A stretch of 64,000 nt of DNA, from positions 120,118 through 184,117 of the forward strand of contig JXTB01000021.1 in assembly GCA_002914805.1 (NCBI GenBank). Direction: 5' to 3'. The DNA is from Parasponia andersonii (Eukaryota > Streptophyta > Magnoliopsida > Rosales > Cannabaceae). Of this stretch, positions 50,901 through 60,766 are shown in pieces. Positions within the stretch are counted from its first letter, which is position 1. Each line of letters starts with the position of its first letter. The notes under the pieces were generated by a model. The model ran no database searches and was not told the origin of the DNA. It saw nothing but the letters and a program-made list of their open reading frames with translations. A program made the position numbers and the translations under genes.

Positions 50901-53900
50901 AAATATAATACTCGGTTTTGAAGGGAAAAAAAAAAAGCAAAAGGATATTGGAAAAAAGTGTGCAATGCCAAACAACCCAAAACTGATACTTTCTGCTCTG
51001 AAACTCAACAGAAGTTTTACTCAACGATCTGGTCAAATTACATGGATGTTTACATAGCACTCATAGAAAAAATCAAGTGAAAAGTGAAACAAGACACAAG
51101 CATTGCTAGTCATTGACAAGCCAATCTATATATGAAAGAGTCTCCTCTTTGTTTCTCTCTGAGGCACAGGAAGTGAGAATCCTAGCTTCACGTTTTCTAA
51201 CGTGATCGTGAGTCGTCTTTTGTGGAGACATCCTAGTCTCTTTTCCTTTTTCATTTTCGAGATAGATTTTCTTCAATATGGATATGGATCAAGTGCTGCA
51301 ACTTGGTGAACACTTAAAGTTGGATGATGAAGACAGTCTAGTGGTTTCATTGAGCAAAGAAATTTTTACTGTGGGTAAAGATCGCATGGATTTCTATTTA
51401 GTTGGGAAGATTATGGGTAATCGGCCTGCCAACTGGGAAGGGCTTGAGAATAATATGTGGGCAATATGGCGTACAAATTTTAGGGCTAGAGTTGAACAAC
51501 TTGGTCCCAATAATTTCCTTTTGTTTCACTTTGAATCTAGAGACGAATAGAGAGTAATTGTAGGAGGTCCTTGGTCCTTTGAAAAACAATTGTTGTGCTT
51601 GGTTAAACCGACGGGAATTGGAGAGATCAACCAGTTGGATTTTTCACGGGTATCCGTTTGGGTTCTTTTTCATAAGTACCTGTTTTCTGTTTGAATGAAG
51701 GTTGTGCTAGAGAATAGGGTGAGCTCCTGGGTTCAATAGAGGCAGTAAGTATTGTGGGGTCTAGGATGAGAGTGAGGGTTCGTGTGGATATTACAAAACC
51801 TTTACGTAGAGGGTTGCGGGTTTGTGTTGGCAAGGCTTCGAAAGAAATATCCTTGATTTTGCAATACGAAAGGCTGCCTGACTTTTGTTTTGATTGTGGT
51901 ATGATTGGGCATAAGCATCTTGAGTGTCTCCTCTAAGATGATGAAAAGACTCAGTTGCCAATCAATAAGAAGGGTCGTTTTGGGGTTTGGCCTCGGGCTC
52001 CCTCCCCACCCAAATGTCTTCAACCGATGGGAAAACGTACGGAATCCGGTGAGATTGTTTCTCCTACTCAGGTTACCCCCTTAAAACCCATCTCCTGGGA
52101 TTCGACTGATGAAAATGACGCCATTGATCAAAGCCAACCTCATCCACGTGAACTTTGGGAATGGACTGAAGAGCAGCATATTACCAAAACGGGGGATAGG
52201 AAGAAAAAGGTTGTTGTGCCTAGTTTAAGAAAGGATTCTCCAATTCGGAAAGGGAGTTCGGTTGAAGTGGTCGATGTAGAGGCCTCTAAAATTATTGATA
52301 CGGTGCAGAATACAATGGTACATTTAGGTGATGTAGAGGCCGCGAATAAAGAAGTGCTTATGACTATTCCGGTTCAAGAAGTTTCAGCTTTCATCTCTTT
52401 TCGAGCAGAGATCAACTCAAAAGAATAGAGTTTACGTACGGGTAAATCTCTTAAACTGAAGGAGAAAATTCGAAGCACTAGGTCTATTAAGAGTGTGAAT
52501 AAGAAGAAGTGTCCTCAGAAAATACTTTCTACGCTTAGCCCTCGAATGACACATTTTCTTAGATGGCCACTGTTGAAGAAGTCCGGCTCTCCTATGAAGA
52601 TAGATTTTAAGAACATAAAAGATCATGGGAGTGAGGGATCAGCTAGTGGGTCGAAACGCAAGTTAGTGATGGAGAATTTTGAGGTTACAGATGGTGGTAA
52701 AAGATTTAAATTAGGAAATAGTAGGGAGACAATTGTGCAAATGTTGGACGGTTCAGCGAGCCCTGAGATTCAGGGCCGCTGATCGCCATGAATTGTTTAT
52801 GTTGGAACCTCTAGGGCTTGGGAAACCCTAAGATGTTGGCGTCGCTTCGTCGTTTAATTCGACATTATTCCCCTAGTCTAGTCTTTCTGTCTGAGACTAG
52901 GCTAGCTAGAGCTCAGGCAGAACAATTTAAGTTTTTAGTTGGCTTTCAACTTGGTTTGGTAGTAAATAGTATTGGTCGACGCGGGTGTTTACTTTTGCTT
53001 TGGAATGATGATGTGGACATGTCTATTCGTTCATACTCTAAAGGTCACATTGATGCTTGGGTTATAGAGAAAAATAGTAATTACTGGCGATTTACTGGAT
53101 TTTACGGCAATCGAAAACTATGGGAACGTCATTTCTCGTGGGATTTACTTCGCAGATTGGGAAGTCTTGCTCGGGTCCATGGCTATGTGAGGGCGATTTT
53201 AATGAAGTTTTGTCAAATTCAGAAAAAGTTGGGGGTTCAACCCGAGTTCCTAGTGCTTTGAGTAGTGTTAGAGAGGCCTTAAATGATTGTGGTTTGTCCG
53301 ACATCGGCTTTTCAGGGGTTGGCCAATATCTAGGAATGTCTAGATCACTTTGTGTCTAATGGAGAGTGGAGAGGATTGTTCCCATTGGCCAGGGTTGTAC
53401 ACTTGGATTTCCTTATTGAGTCTAAGCATCGTCCTTTACTCCTTAGAGTTGTGGATAACCCTAGGCGAGTGAGGGGTAGAGGTACACGACAGTTCCAATT
53501 TGAGTCCATTTGGTTGCGGGAAGAGGGATGTAACAAGGTAGTAGAGGAGGGTAGAATTGGTGTGGGGGGAGTGTTTCGTGACCATACGGGTGCAGTCATT
53601 GCTTGTCCTGGGTTTCTTCGTGTCTATTTTTAATTCAACTTTTGTTCTAAACGATTTATGTGAATAAAGTTAGTCGTTCTTTTGTTCCAAAAAAAAAAAT
53701 ACAGTGGAATGCATTCTACAAATTAACTTTCCTTTCCTAAATTCAGCTCTGAAACGTTCTCCATAGATGGCCTGATGACATAGCAAACAGATCATAGTTC
53801 ATTTGGATACAATCTCTAACATGTAAGTTATATAGTAAGTCATTTAGTTAAAATACCGAATTATCAAATCAAGCACATTCCATAAAACTTCCAGGGAAGC

Positions 53901-54190
53901 GAAAAATAAATTCCCTGCCTCCACATTTCGACATGGTTTACCAATAATGACAAAGTTTAGCATCAACTGATCAATCACTACATACAAACCAACATGTAAC
54001 TCATACTAATCACTAAGAAAAATTACCCTTCTCATAAAATGACCAGTATAGGAAAAAAAGAATAAAATAAATAAAATTTTGAAATGTAATACAAAAAATA
54101 ACAAGCTTTTACCTTAGAGGCTTTGAAATATGTTGTAGAAGTAGAACCCAACATAATGCTATGGTGAGTGATGAAACAAGATGAACCCAT
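39703..54190 (-). CDS. KEA3: K+/H+ antiporter KEA3-like (CPA2 family, chloroplast thylakoid), 19 coding exons
   Basis: Exons in transcript order: 54113-54190, 50234-50614, 50004-50105, 48966-49046, 48471-48572, 48048-48125, 47469-47537, 47224-47274, 46659-46772, 46474-46575, 46258-46392, 45837-46018, 45585-45720, 45099-45170, 44907-45005, 41905-42066, 40926-41015, 40672-40833, 39703-39957. All junctions are GT-AG and keep frame. The product is 804 residues from the Met at 54152-54154, or 816 from the in-frame Met at 54188-54190. A long plastid-type N terminus (about 100 residues) precedes [16 protein letters not shown]. The membrane antiporter domain follows, with the Q-D ion-site pair at 285-286 ([12 protein letters not shown]). 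A KTN/TrkA_N domain starts at GFGQMGQ (543-549), then a Ser/Asn-rich tail. KEA3 exports thylakoid protons for K+ and speeds relaxation of photoprotection. The tail after about 720 is not conserved from memory. Confidence 0.93.
40397..40427. repeat. (GA)n microsatellite in KEA3 intron 18
   Basis: About fourteen GA dinucleotides on the plus strand, forming a CT tract on the transcript. Confidence 0.9.
41861..41897. repeat. (GA)n microsatellite beside the 5' splice site of KEA3 intron 16
   Basis: Lies 7-40 bases from the donor at 41903-41904. On the transcript it is a long CU tract immediately inside the intron. Confidence 0.9.
42660..43107 (+). mobile_element. Probable Ty1/copia LTR fragment with leader, in KEA3 intron 15
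   Basis: An AT-rich stretch with a TATAAAG box (about 42806), a run of CT-rich leader, then 'cagtatctcaagatctga', a worn version of the Copia primer site TGGTATCAGAGC. An ATG (43060-43062) follows, starting a short Ser/Thr/Gln-rich frame like the start of Copia gag. The fragment stops where the LINE begins. No 3' LTR is present, so the call rests on the order of these signals. Confidence 0.4.
43108..44796 (+). mobile_element. 5'-truncated L1-type LINE remnant in KEA3 intron 15, antisense to the gene
   Basis: Plus-strand frames with stops and shifts show the 3' part of a plant L1 ORF2: a post-RT region near 43490-43640 ([20 protein letters not shown] and [15 protein letters not shown]) and a zf-RVT domain at 44166-44378 ([34 protein letters not shown]). 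It ends in a poly(A) tail of 12 bases (44785-44796), which fixes the orientation. The endonuclease and most of the reverse transcriptase are absent, the usual result of incomplete reverse transcription. No target duplication was found. Confidence 0.85.
51140..53699 (+). mobile_element. Internally deleted L1-type LINE in KEA3 intron 1, antisense to the gene
   Basis: A CT-rich leader precedes ORF1 at 51278. ORF1 has a DUF4283-type domain ([25 protein letters not shown]) and a CCHC knuckle near 51883-51930 ([17 protein letters not shown]), but is broken by stops (from 51548). ORF2 starts near 52790 with an endonuclease containing [18 protein letters not shown] (about 53190) and a terminal SKHRPLLL. 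It then passes directly to [15 protein letters not shown], the start of the plant-LINE RNase H, at about 53565, with no reverse transcriptase between. A poly(A) tail of 11 closes it (53689-53699). Frameshifts lie near 53150 and 53330. It cannot self-mobilise. Confidence 0.85.
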
Positions 54191-54950
54191 TAAAGAAACC
54201 GAAGAGCATTCTCTATTTTGATACTCTTAAGATATGGGTTTTGCAGATATTCACTTGAAACTCCAGAATTTTGACCCCCTTTTCGGATATTTTTCTTGCT
54301 TCCCCAATGTTCTTGGGAGACCTTTCTCTATTTAGTTCAAATGAAATATTGAACCTAATTACAAAGGAGAGGAGTACAAATGTACACGTTTTAATCCCAG
54401 ATAGATGGTTTGGAACTTTAGAGAGAGGGGTTTGTCTGAAACTGAGACAGCGTTGTTTTGGGTTTGTGGAGGAGAAGGAGACGTCGGAGGGGACGAAATG
54501 GCTGGTTTTGATGTCCAATGGTTGACATTTGGCAATGAGGACTGGATTTTTCAAGTTCTTGAAGCTAACGCTATTGCCTACGTGGCATTGTTCACAAGGA
54601 TTTATCTCTTTCTTTTTCTCTTTTTTTTTGGGACAGAAAAAATATGGGAGTATTTATTTATTGGTCAAGACAATTATCAGAATATTAAAAAAAATGAGAC
54701 TTAAATAATGATCACTCGTACGTACGTATACCCGCCAAGGATTTATACGACCAATAAAAATCATTTTTTTAAATAAGATTGTTGCAAAAATTCCTTCAAA
54801 AAAAAAAGAAAAAAGATTGTTGCAAAATTACAACAAAATAGTAGAAATAAGAGATGTTAAAATTTGATTGAGAAATTATAATCTCATTTTGAAAAATGAC
54901 ATGCTATTTCACGACACTCAAAACTAGAAATTAAAAAAAAAACGTTAATT
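54191..54950 (-). promoter_or_regulatory. KEA3 5' untranslated and proximal upstream region
   Basis: Immediately upstream of the KEA3 start. On the gene's strand there is a 113-codon open frame (54554 to 54213) that ends in TAG 22 bases before the ATG at 54190 and is in a different frame. Its product is Ser/Thr-rich and resembles no family I know, so it is either an upstream ORF or chance. Simple A/T tracts follow. Confidence 0.4.
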
Positions 54951-55359
54951 AAGAATTTCGCCAAATTCTGTTGATGAAATTTAGAATTTATTTATAATAT
55001 GATATGCTATTTCGAATAAACAAAATTAAAAAGAAGAAAATAAGATTGTTACAATCTGATTAGAAATTTATTAATTTCTCTCTTATGTTTTTGTTTTACA
55101 AAATGACATGCCTTTTTAAGAAAGCAACAATTTGTAAATAAAAAATTAGGTTCAAATAAGAATTTCGCCAAATTCTGTTGATGAAATTTAGAATTTATTT
55201 ATAATATGATATGCTATTTCGAATAAACAAAATTAAAAAGAAGAAAATAAGATTGTTACAATCTGATTAGAAATTTATTAATTTCTCTCTTATGTTTTTG
55301 TTTTACAAAATGACATGCCTTTTTAAGAAAGCAACAATTTGTAAATAAAAAATTAGGTT

Positions 55360-55364
<5 letters not shown>
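54951..55364. repeat. 207-bp tandem duplication
   Basis: Two adjacent copies (54951-55157 and 55158-55364), each starting AAGAATTTCGCCAAATTCTG and ending near AGGTTCAAAT. They look identical by eye across the whole unit. A TA microsatellite follows at 55363-55390. Confidence 0.93.
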
Positions 55365-55390
<26 letters not shown>

Positions 55391-55822
55391 TGAATAAAGG
55401 TTCAAATATATTAGAAGTTCACCAATTTATCTTAATAAAAGTCAATTTTATATAATATAAAAAAAGTCAAACTTATATACGAAAAGGGGATGCATGTTCG
55501 CATAAACTGTAAGTCATCAAAAATAAAATGAGTGTGACATACCAACCATTTCAATCTTTCACAAAGAAAAAAAAAAAAAAACAAATTTGGAATGATCGTA
55601 ATTTTATGACTGCAAGGCAGATATGTGTCTGCACATCTTAACTCTTACAATTACTACTATAGTTGACTAATTGTATTTCTAAACGGACAAATGTTGTCAA
55701 ATCTATATATAAAATGCCTCATTTTATGAATTGATTAACGGACATTCACTTTTATATCCATTCACATAAATAATTAAAATTGGTATTAAAAATGGAGACA
55801 TATTGTGTAGTGTCAATCACTC

Positions 55823-56030
55823 TAAATATATCAATATATATGGCTGCTGAAGCTGAACTTATGTTCACACGTGAAGGTTAACTAAGACTCTTTGATCTCA
55901 ATTCGATTTGTAATAACGACCAAATTTTTAAATATATCAATATATAACTGCTGAAACTGAACTTATGTTTTAAATATATCACTAAGACTCTCTGATCTCA
56001 TTTCGATTTGTAATAATAATCATATTTTTC
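55823..56030. repeat. Imperfect tandem duplication of about 106 bp
   Basis: AAATATATCAATATATA starts units at about 55824 and 55930. Both are followed by CTGCTGAA(G/A)CTGAACTTATGTT and then ACTAAGACTCT(T/C)TGATCTCA. The copies differ by substitutions and a short indel, so the event is older than the 207-bp duplication. Confidence 0.8.
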
Positions 56031-57001
56031 TCTCCAAAAAAAGTCTAATTATTTGCCAAAATTTATATATGCAAAATCCTGAGACATTTATTATAACAGC
56101 AATAAAGTGGCTTATTCTTTTGCACATTTTGTTTTGTCTTCCATAACAATACTCCTTGTACTCATCTCTTCATTTGCAATTGCTAATTTCTATATTGCTC
56201 GAGCTCAATAAATTTCTTTGGAACTAATTTCTCTTAATTCAAACAAAAAATAATAATAACAACAATCCACCAAATGATCTATTTAGTAGTTTCTAAGATT
56301 AATCTCTTTTATCTTTTTTCTTCTTTATTTTGCTATAATGGGATACAATTTTGCAAATCTTACAACTATAAAACCTAAAAATTCTGACCAATCAAGAATT
56401 TTCACCATTTTATTTTTGCTTTAATATCTCTCAAGAGTTACATCAAAGCAAAATTAACTTATCACGAATCTTTAACAATCTGAAACACGTATTTTCTTTT
56501 TTCTTTTTTTTTTTTTCCTTATGGAATACAATTTGGCTGCTTTTTGACGTGGAATAGGTGATTACACGTGGTCCAGTTCCCCTCCAATCTTCTGTTCTGC
56601 TAACAATCCCTTTTATGGCTTGATTATAGATATTATAATAATTTCAAGTTCCAAAACCCTCAACATGTTTCTATTCTGCTGATATCCAAAACTTTGGTCC
56701 TCGCAATTTAAACAAACAAAAGGATTATTCCGGAATCTTCTAAACGGGATAAGGTAACATGAAGTTTTTTAAAAAAATAAAATAAAATAAAAAAGAAAAT
56801 AAGAAGGGTAAATAGAACAAAAAAGTATAATAGTATAGCATTTGTTCCACAAGTTACAGCATCAATTTACTTGGACAACACTACATGAGAACTCTTATTC
56901 CATGAAAGAGAGAAATAATAAGTACATCCAATAAGTACATCCTCACTAAATCTCAGACGGCATCTGAAATCAAGAACAAATTTAAAGTATACATAAAGAA
57001 C
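56031..57001. other. Intergenic spacer between KEA3 and MSRB2
   Basis: AT-rich, no gene seen. A G-box CACGTG lies at 56565-56570, too far from either start codon to assign. The right end near 57001 is presumably the 3' UTR of the MSRB gene. Confidence 0.45.
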
Positions 57002-59034
57002 TTAGAGAGAAGAATCCAGATTTGCAGAAACAAAAGTGAGAGAAATACTATTGACACAATGTCGTTCATTCGTGGGAGTTCGCCAACCTTCCCCCTTAAA
57101 AATATGACCCAGATGACCACCACAAGCTGCACATGTAATTTCAGTCCTTACTCCATCCGGGTCCGGCTGATAACATCAGAAAATTCGTTTAAAAAAAAAA
57201 AAAAAAAACTGGATGCGTGGTACAAAGTTTAAGATCTATGAAAGAAAAGGATAAAATAACTATCAAGAGCACAAGGAAGCTTACAGTCTGATTTATGGCG
57301 CCAGGAAGACCCTCATAGAAAGCTGGCCAGCCACAGCCGGAGTTGAATTTGGTTTTGGACTTGTAAAGAGGAGTACCACAGGCTGCACAGTTATAGACTC
57401 CCTCCTCATAGAACTTGTCATATTTACCTGTGCCGGGATATCTGGATAGGATATAAAACATTTTAAGTATTCAAGCATACGTCTTGCGTAGAGATTTCAA
57501 CTGGAAACACTGCAACCTATATATCGTTCCGTAATCATAGCAACAAAGTTCCAATGAATTTTAAGCAGATGATAGTTTTTTTGGCTCTCATTCAACTGTT
57601 AGTCCATAGTCATGATTGAATGTAACGTTGCTGGTGATGAATATGATGTGCACAACTGCAATTTGCTAATATATCGACACTGCCAGTCATCTATAAAACC
57701 AAGCAGACAAATTTCTCACTTAGCAAAAGACTCTTCATAGTACTAAGTAGGCTAATTGAGTGATTGTTTTCTTTTTCTTAAGAAATACAGATGTCATTGG
57801 ACGTAGGCAATCATCAATTAACTTATAGTTGGTACCTATAAGAGCATATTTCAAGCGTACCAATTGTGACTGCAAGTAATCTTCAATTTGGTTCGAAATA
57901 CAAGTACTGATCCTACTCTTTCAATTTTAATTGATAATGCCTCTACAACTACCTCCCTCTAAGATAGTCTAGACTGAAACCATGGCAGAAAATGCCAAAA
58001 TACCGAAACAATGTAACAGATAAGAATGGTTACAAACATCATTAGCTCATAAGCTTCGGATTCACCTCCTATAACCAGACAGCACAAAAACAAAACCCAA
58101 GGAAAAATTGGAACAGCTGGTTGATAACAGCCCAAACTACGCCTCTAGTTTAAAAAAATAACATTTGACCAGTGTCAATGGCACAGACAGTCCAAAAATG
58201 GCTCAAATTAGTAGATGGAGTACGACAGTTTATCGTTCTCATTTTTCATCTTTCTCCCTTTTGATCTAAAAAACAACAACATACCCTTCCTTTCATCTCA
58301 AACCAACCTCGCCCCTTTGCGGGGCCCGAACTCAAATTGAATGCCATAAACAAAATCTTCAAGATTACCCTTTTTTCATGTTCCTCTCCTTCATTTATGT
58401 TATCTCTCCAATAGGTCACTAGAAGATGTAATTTAGAACCTTGAAACATACCCAATATTCAGTACCTGGCACCATAAATTAAGTAAAAACACTCTTTTTA
58501 CACAACAAACCCAGTTTCAAAAACATCATAATTTTAAAGAAAATGTAAGATATCATGCGTTACAGGCTTACAGCGCTGAATTCTATACTATATTTGCAAA
58601 TTAATATAATAACTTAAAAAGATAAAACAAACAAAGAATCCTAATATTCAAACAACTCAATCAAATTATTCAAAACCTTACTCTGTCCCTTTCTGCCTCA
58701 AAATATGAAACTGCTCAGGCGAGAGGATGGCTCGCCACTCCTCCTCGGATTTCTGGAGCGACCCAGGTGCGGCCATGGCTATAACAGTCGAACCACGAAA
58801 CCCACGGTTGCTCTGGTGGAAACAAACGCCGAACCCAGTTGTAGAAATGGATGTTGTAATGGGTTTAGGTGAAGAAACTCTGAAATGGGTCTTGAAGAGA
58901 GAGGTGGGAGAAGAGTTTGGAGGTGAAAAAAACCTCGAGAGAGTGGGTAAGGGCTTGGCTATGGGGCTGTTGATGATTATGGTTTTGGAAGAAGAAGAAG
59001 TAATTGGTGAGGTTCTGAAAATGTGCAAGCCCAT
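57002..59034 (-). CDS. MSRB2: Plastid methionine-R-sulfoxide reductase B (MSRB2-like), three exons
   Basis: Exons 58682-59034, 57285-57441 and 57002-57166 splice GT-AG in frame into 224 residues. The enzyme reduces methionine-R-sulfoxide in proteins back to methionine. Residues 1-86 are rich in Ser/Thr/Pro with few acids, like a plastid transit peptide. The SelR domain starts at [20 protein letters not shown]. It has four zinc cysteines (136, 139, 182, 185), the NSGCGWPAF segment with resolving Cys154, and catalytic Cys207 in RHCVNSIS. Keeping Cys154 makes it the 2-Cys type, as in Arabidopsis MSRB2, not MSRB1. The frame is open to an upstream Met at 59121, but the leader there looks unlike a transit peptide. 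A Met at residue 87 could give a cytosolic form. MSRB2 versus cytosolic paralogues rests mainly on the N terminus. Confidence 0.93.
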
Positions 59035-59788
59035 TTGAAGAAAATAGCAGAATATGCGCTTGGGAATTGTTTGATAGGAGCGTCTCAATAGATATTGTGA
59101 TACGTGTTTGTTGTATACCACCTTCCAGATTCATCTTCTTTTCTTTAAGGAAGGAACTTGACAGACAAAAATTGTTTTTTGAGGATTATTTTTAAAAATA
59201 ATTTTTTTAATAATGTCACAGTATATTGCAACAGGGAATGAGATCCATAAAATCATATATTTTACCGATTAATAGTCGCACATATGACTCTCGTCATCTA
59301 CCTTTGGAAAGCAAAGCACAAGGGAGAAAAGGTAATTTAAAGCAAAAAAAAGAGTGCTAAATAGTGGCTCTTTTTTACTCTCTTTTATATTTACGTTATC
59401 TTTCTCACTCTTTTTTACACCCACTTATCGACAATGAGACTAAGTACAAAAAAAAATATAAAAAATAGTACAACTAATATTTTAAAATATTAAAGAAATA
59501 TACCACAAAAATAGGGAGCGAGTAAGGAATGACAGTAAAGGACCATGGAAAAGTCATTGTTGGACATGACATGAGACGTACGGTCTATTTTTTTTCACTC
59601 TCAAAGAGTTCTATCTCTTCCCTCGTCAAATTTGGCTAATTATTTCGTATTTTTTACTCCAATACAAAATATTAGAGAAATACTAGCGACGTTCTAGTAC
59701 ATTTGTTCAATTAGTAATTAAAAGATAAAATTAATAATCAGGTAAATTCAACCTCCTAATGCATTTGTTTAAAAAATTGATAATTAGG
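59035..59788. other. MSRB2 upstream region and AT-rich spacer
   Basis: Upstream of the MSRB2 start codon. AT-rich, with no recognisable coding region and no assignable core promoter. Ends at the TG start of the gypsy LTR. Confidence 0.45.
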
Positions 59789-60670
59789 TGTGGGACCCGT
59801 TTTCGAACTTTGTGCCACGAGGAGGGCCACGCGGATCGCACGTGATTTCACCGTCGGCCTTTGGGCCGTCCAAGATTAGGGCCGAGCCTATTACTGATCC
59901 CAGACAGTCTGGCCAGTCAGACCCCAATCACGACAGCTGGGGGTCAGAAGCCACAAGAGTCTGCTACCTGGGAGCAACGGCCCGTGACAGCTGGAGGTCG
60001 GAGGCCCCAAGGGTCTTCTATCTGGGAACAGCGGCCCCTTATCCCAACAGTCGGAAGGGTCAGAAGCCTCAAGGGTCTTCAGACTGGATACGGTGGAAAA
60101 CAACCCACGGCTCCAGACCCAGACAGAGCATTTAATGCGGTCCTGGGTAGGTGTGTGTACCATGGACAGGCCGTCCTGACAGAACGGTGATTTGCCCAAA
60201 TCTGAGGCGGCGAAAATCAGGCCACGGTAGCACAGAAGAGATCACAGAAATCTCGGCCCGTGACGGTTAAAAAAGATCTTGAGGTGAAAAGTACTCATTT
60301 TTTCCAGAGATAGAGAACCAGGCTGTTCACTATCTCAGGACTACATATATAGAAGTCGTGCATTCTTGAAAAAAGGAGGTACGCATAACAAAACTGATAT
60401 ATATAAAACAGTCTGTGAACAAAAAGAAAAAGGGAGAGAGATCCATAGAAAAAGATAAATACACATACAAGTATATTTTTTCTTGCTACCCAACAAAAGG
60501 AAAGACCACTTACTTAAGTATCGGAGAGTCTTTGCAGGTAACCACCACCGCCTCTCCGATCTTGCTTGGAATTCAGAGAACTTTGAGACAGCAAGGACAC
60601 GTGGACAGTTAGAGAATACAGCGTCAGCAGTCCAAGACACGTGGACGGCTGGTGAGAAACCGCTCCAACA
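59789..60670 (+). repeat. 5' LTR of the right-hand gypsy element
   Basis: Begins TGTGGGACCC and ends CCAACA before the primer site, about 882 bp. A TATATA box lies at 60346-60351. U3 carries two tandem units of 54 bp starting GACAGCTGG (59932 and 59986) and a partial third near 60045. No 3' LTR is available to confirm the start. Confidence 0.75.
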
Positions 60671-60692
60671 GATTGGCGCCATCTGTGGGAAG
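60671..60692 (+). other. Primer-binding site of the right-hand gypsy element
   Basis: GATTGGCGCCATCTGTGGGA directly after the LTR end. The TGGCGCC core is typical of plant gypsy elements. Confidence 0.75.
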
Positions 60693-60766
60693 GGATTGAG
60701 CGTGGAAAAGAGAGTGAGAAACTCGCGACCACGCCCTCTCCGAACAAAAAAGCCATACAACGTCCG

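Noticed and set aside
54271..54704. Plus-strand frames beside the KEA3 start
   Set aside because: They overlap the KEA3 leader in antisense and have no recognisable domain.
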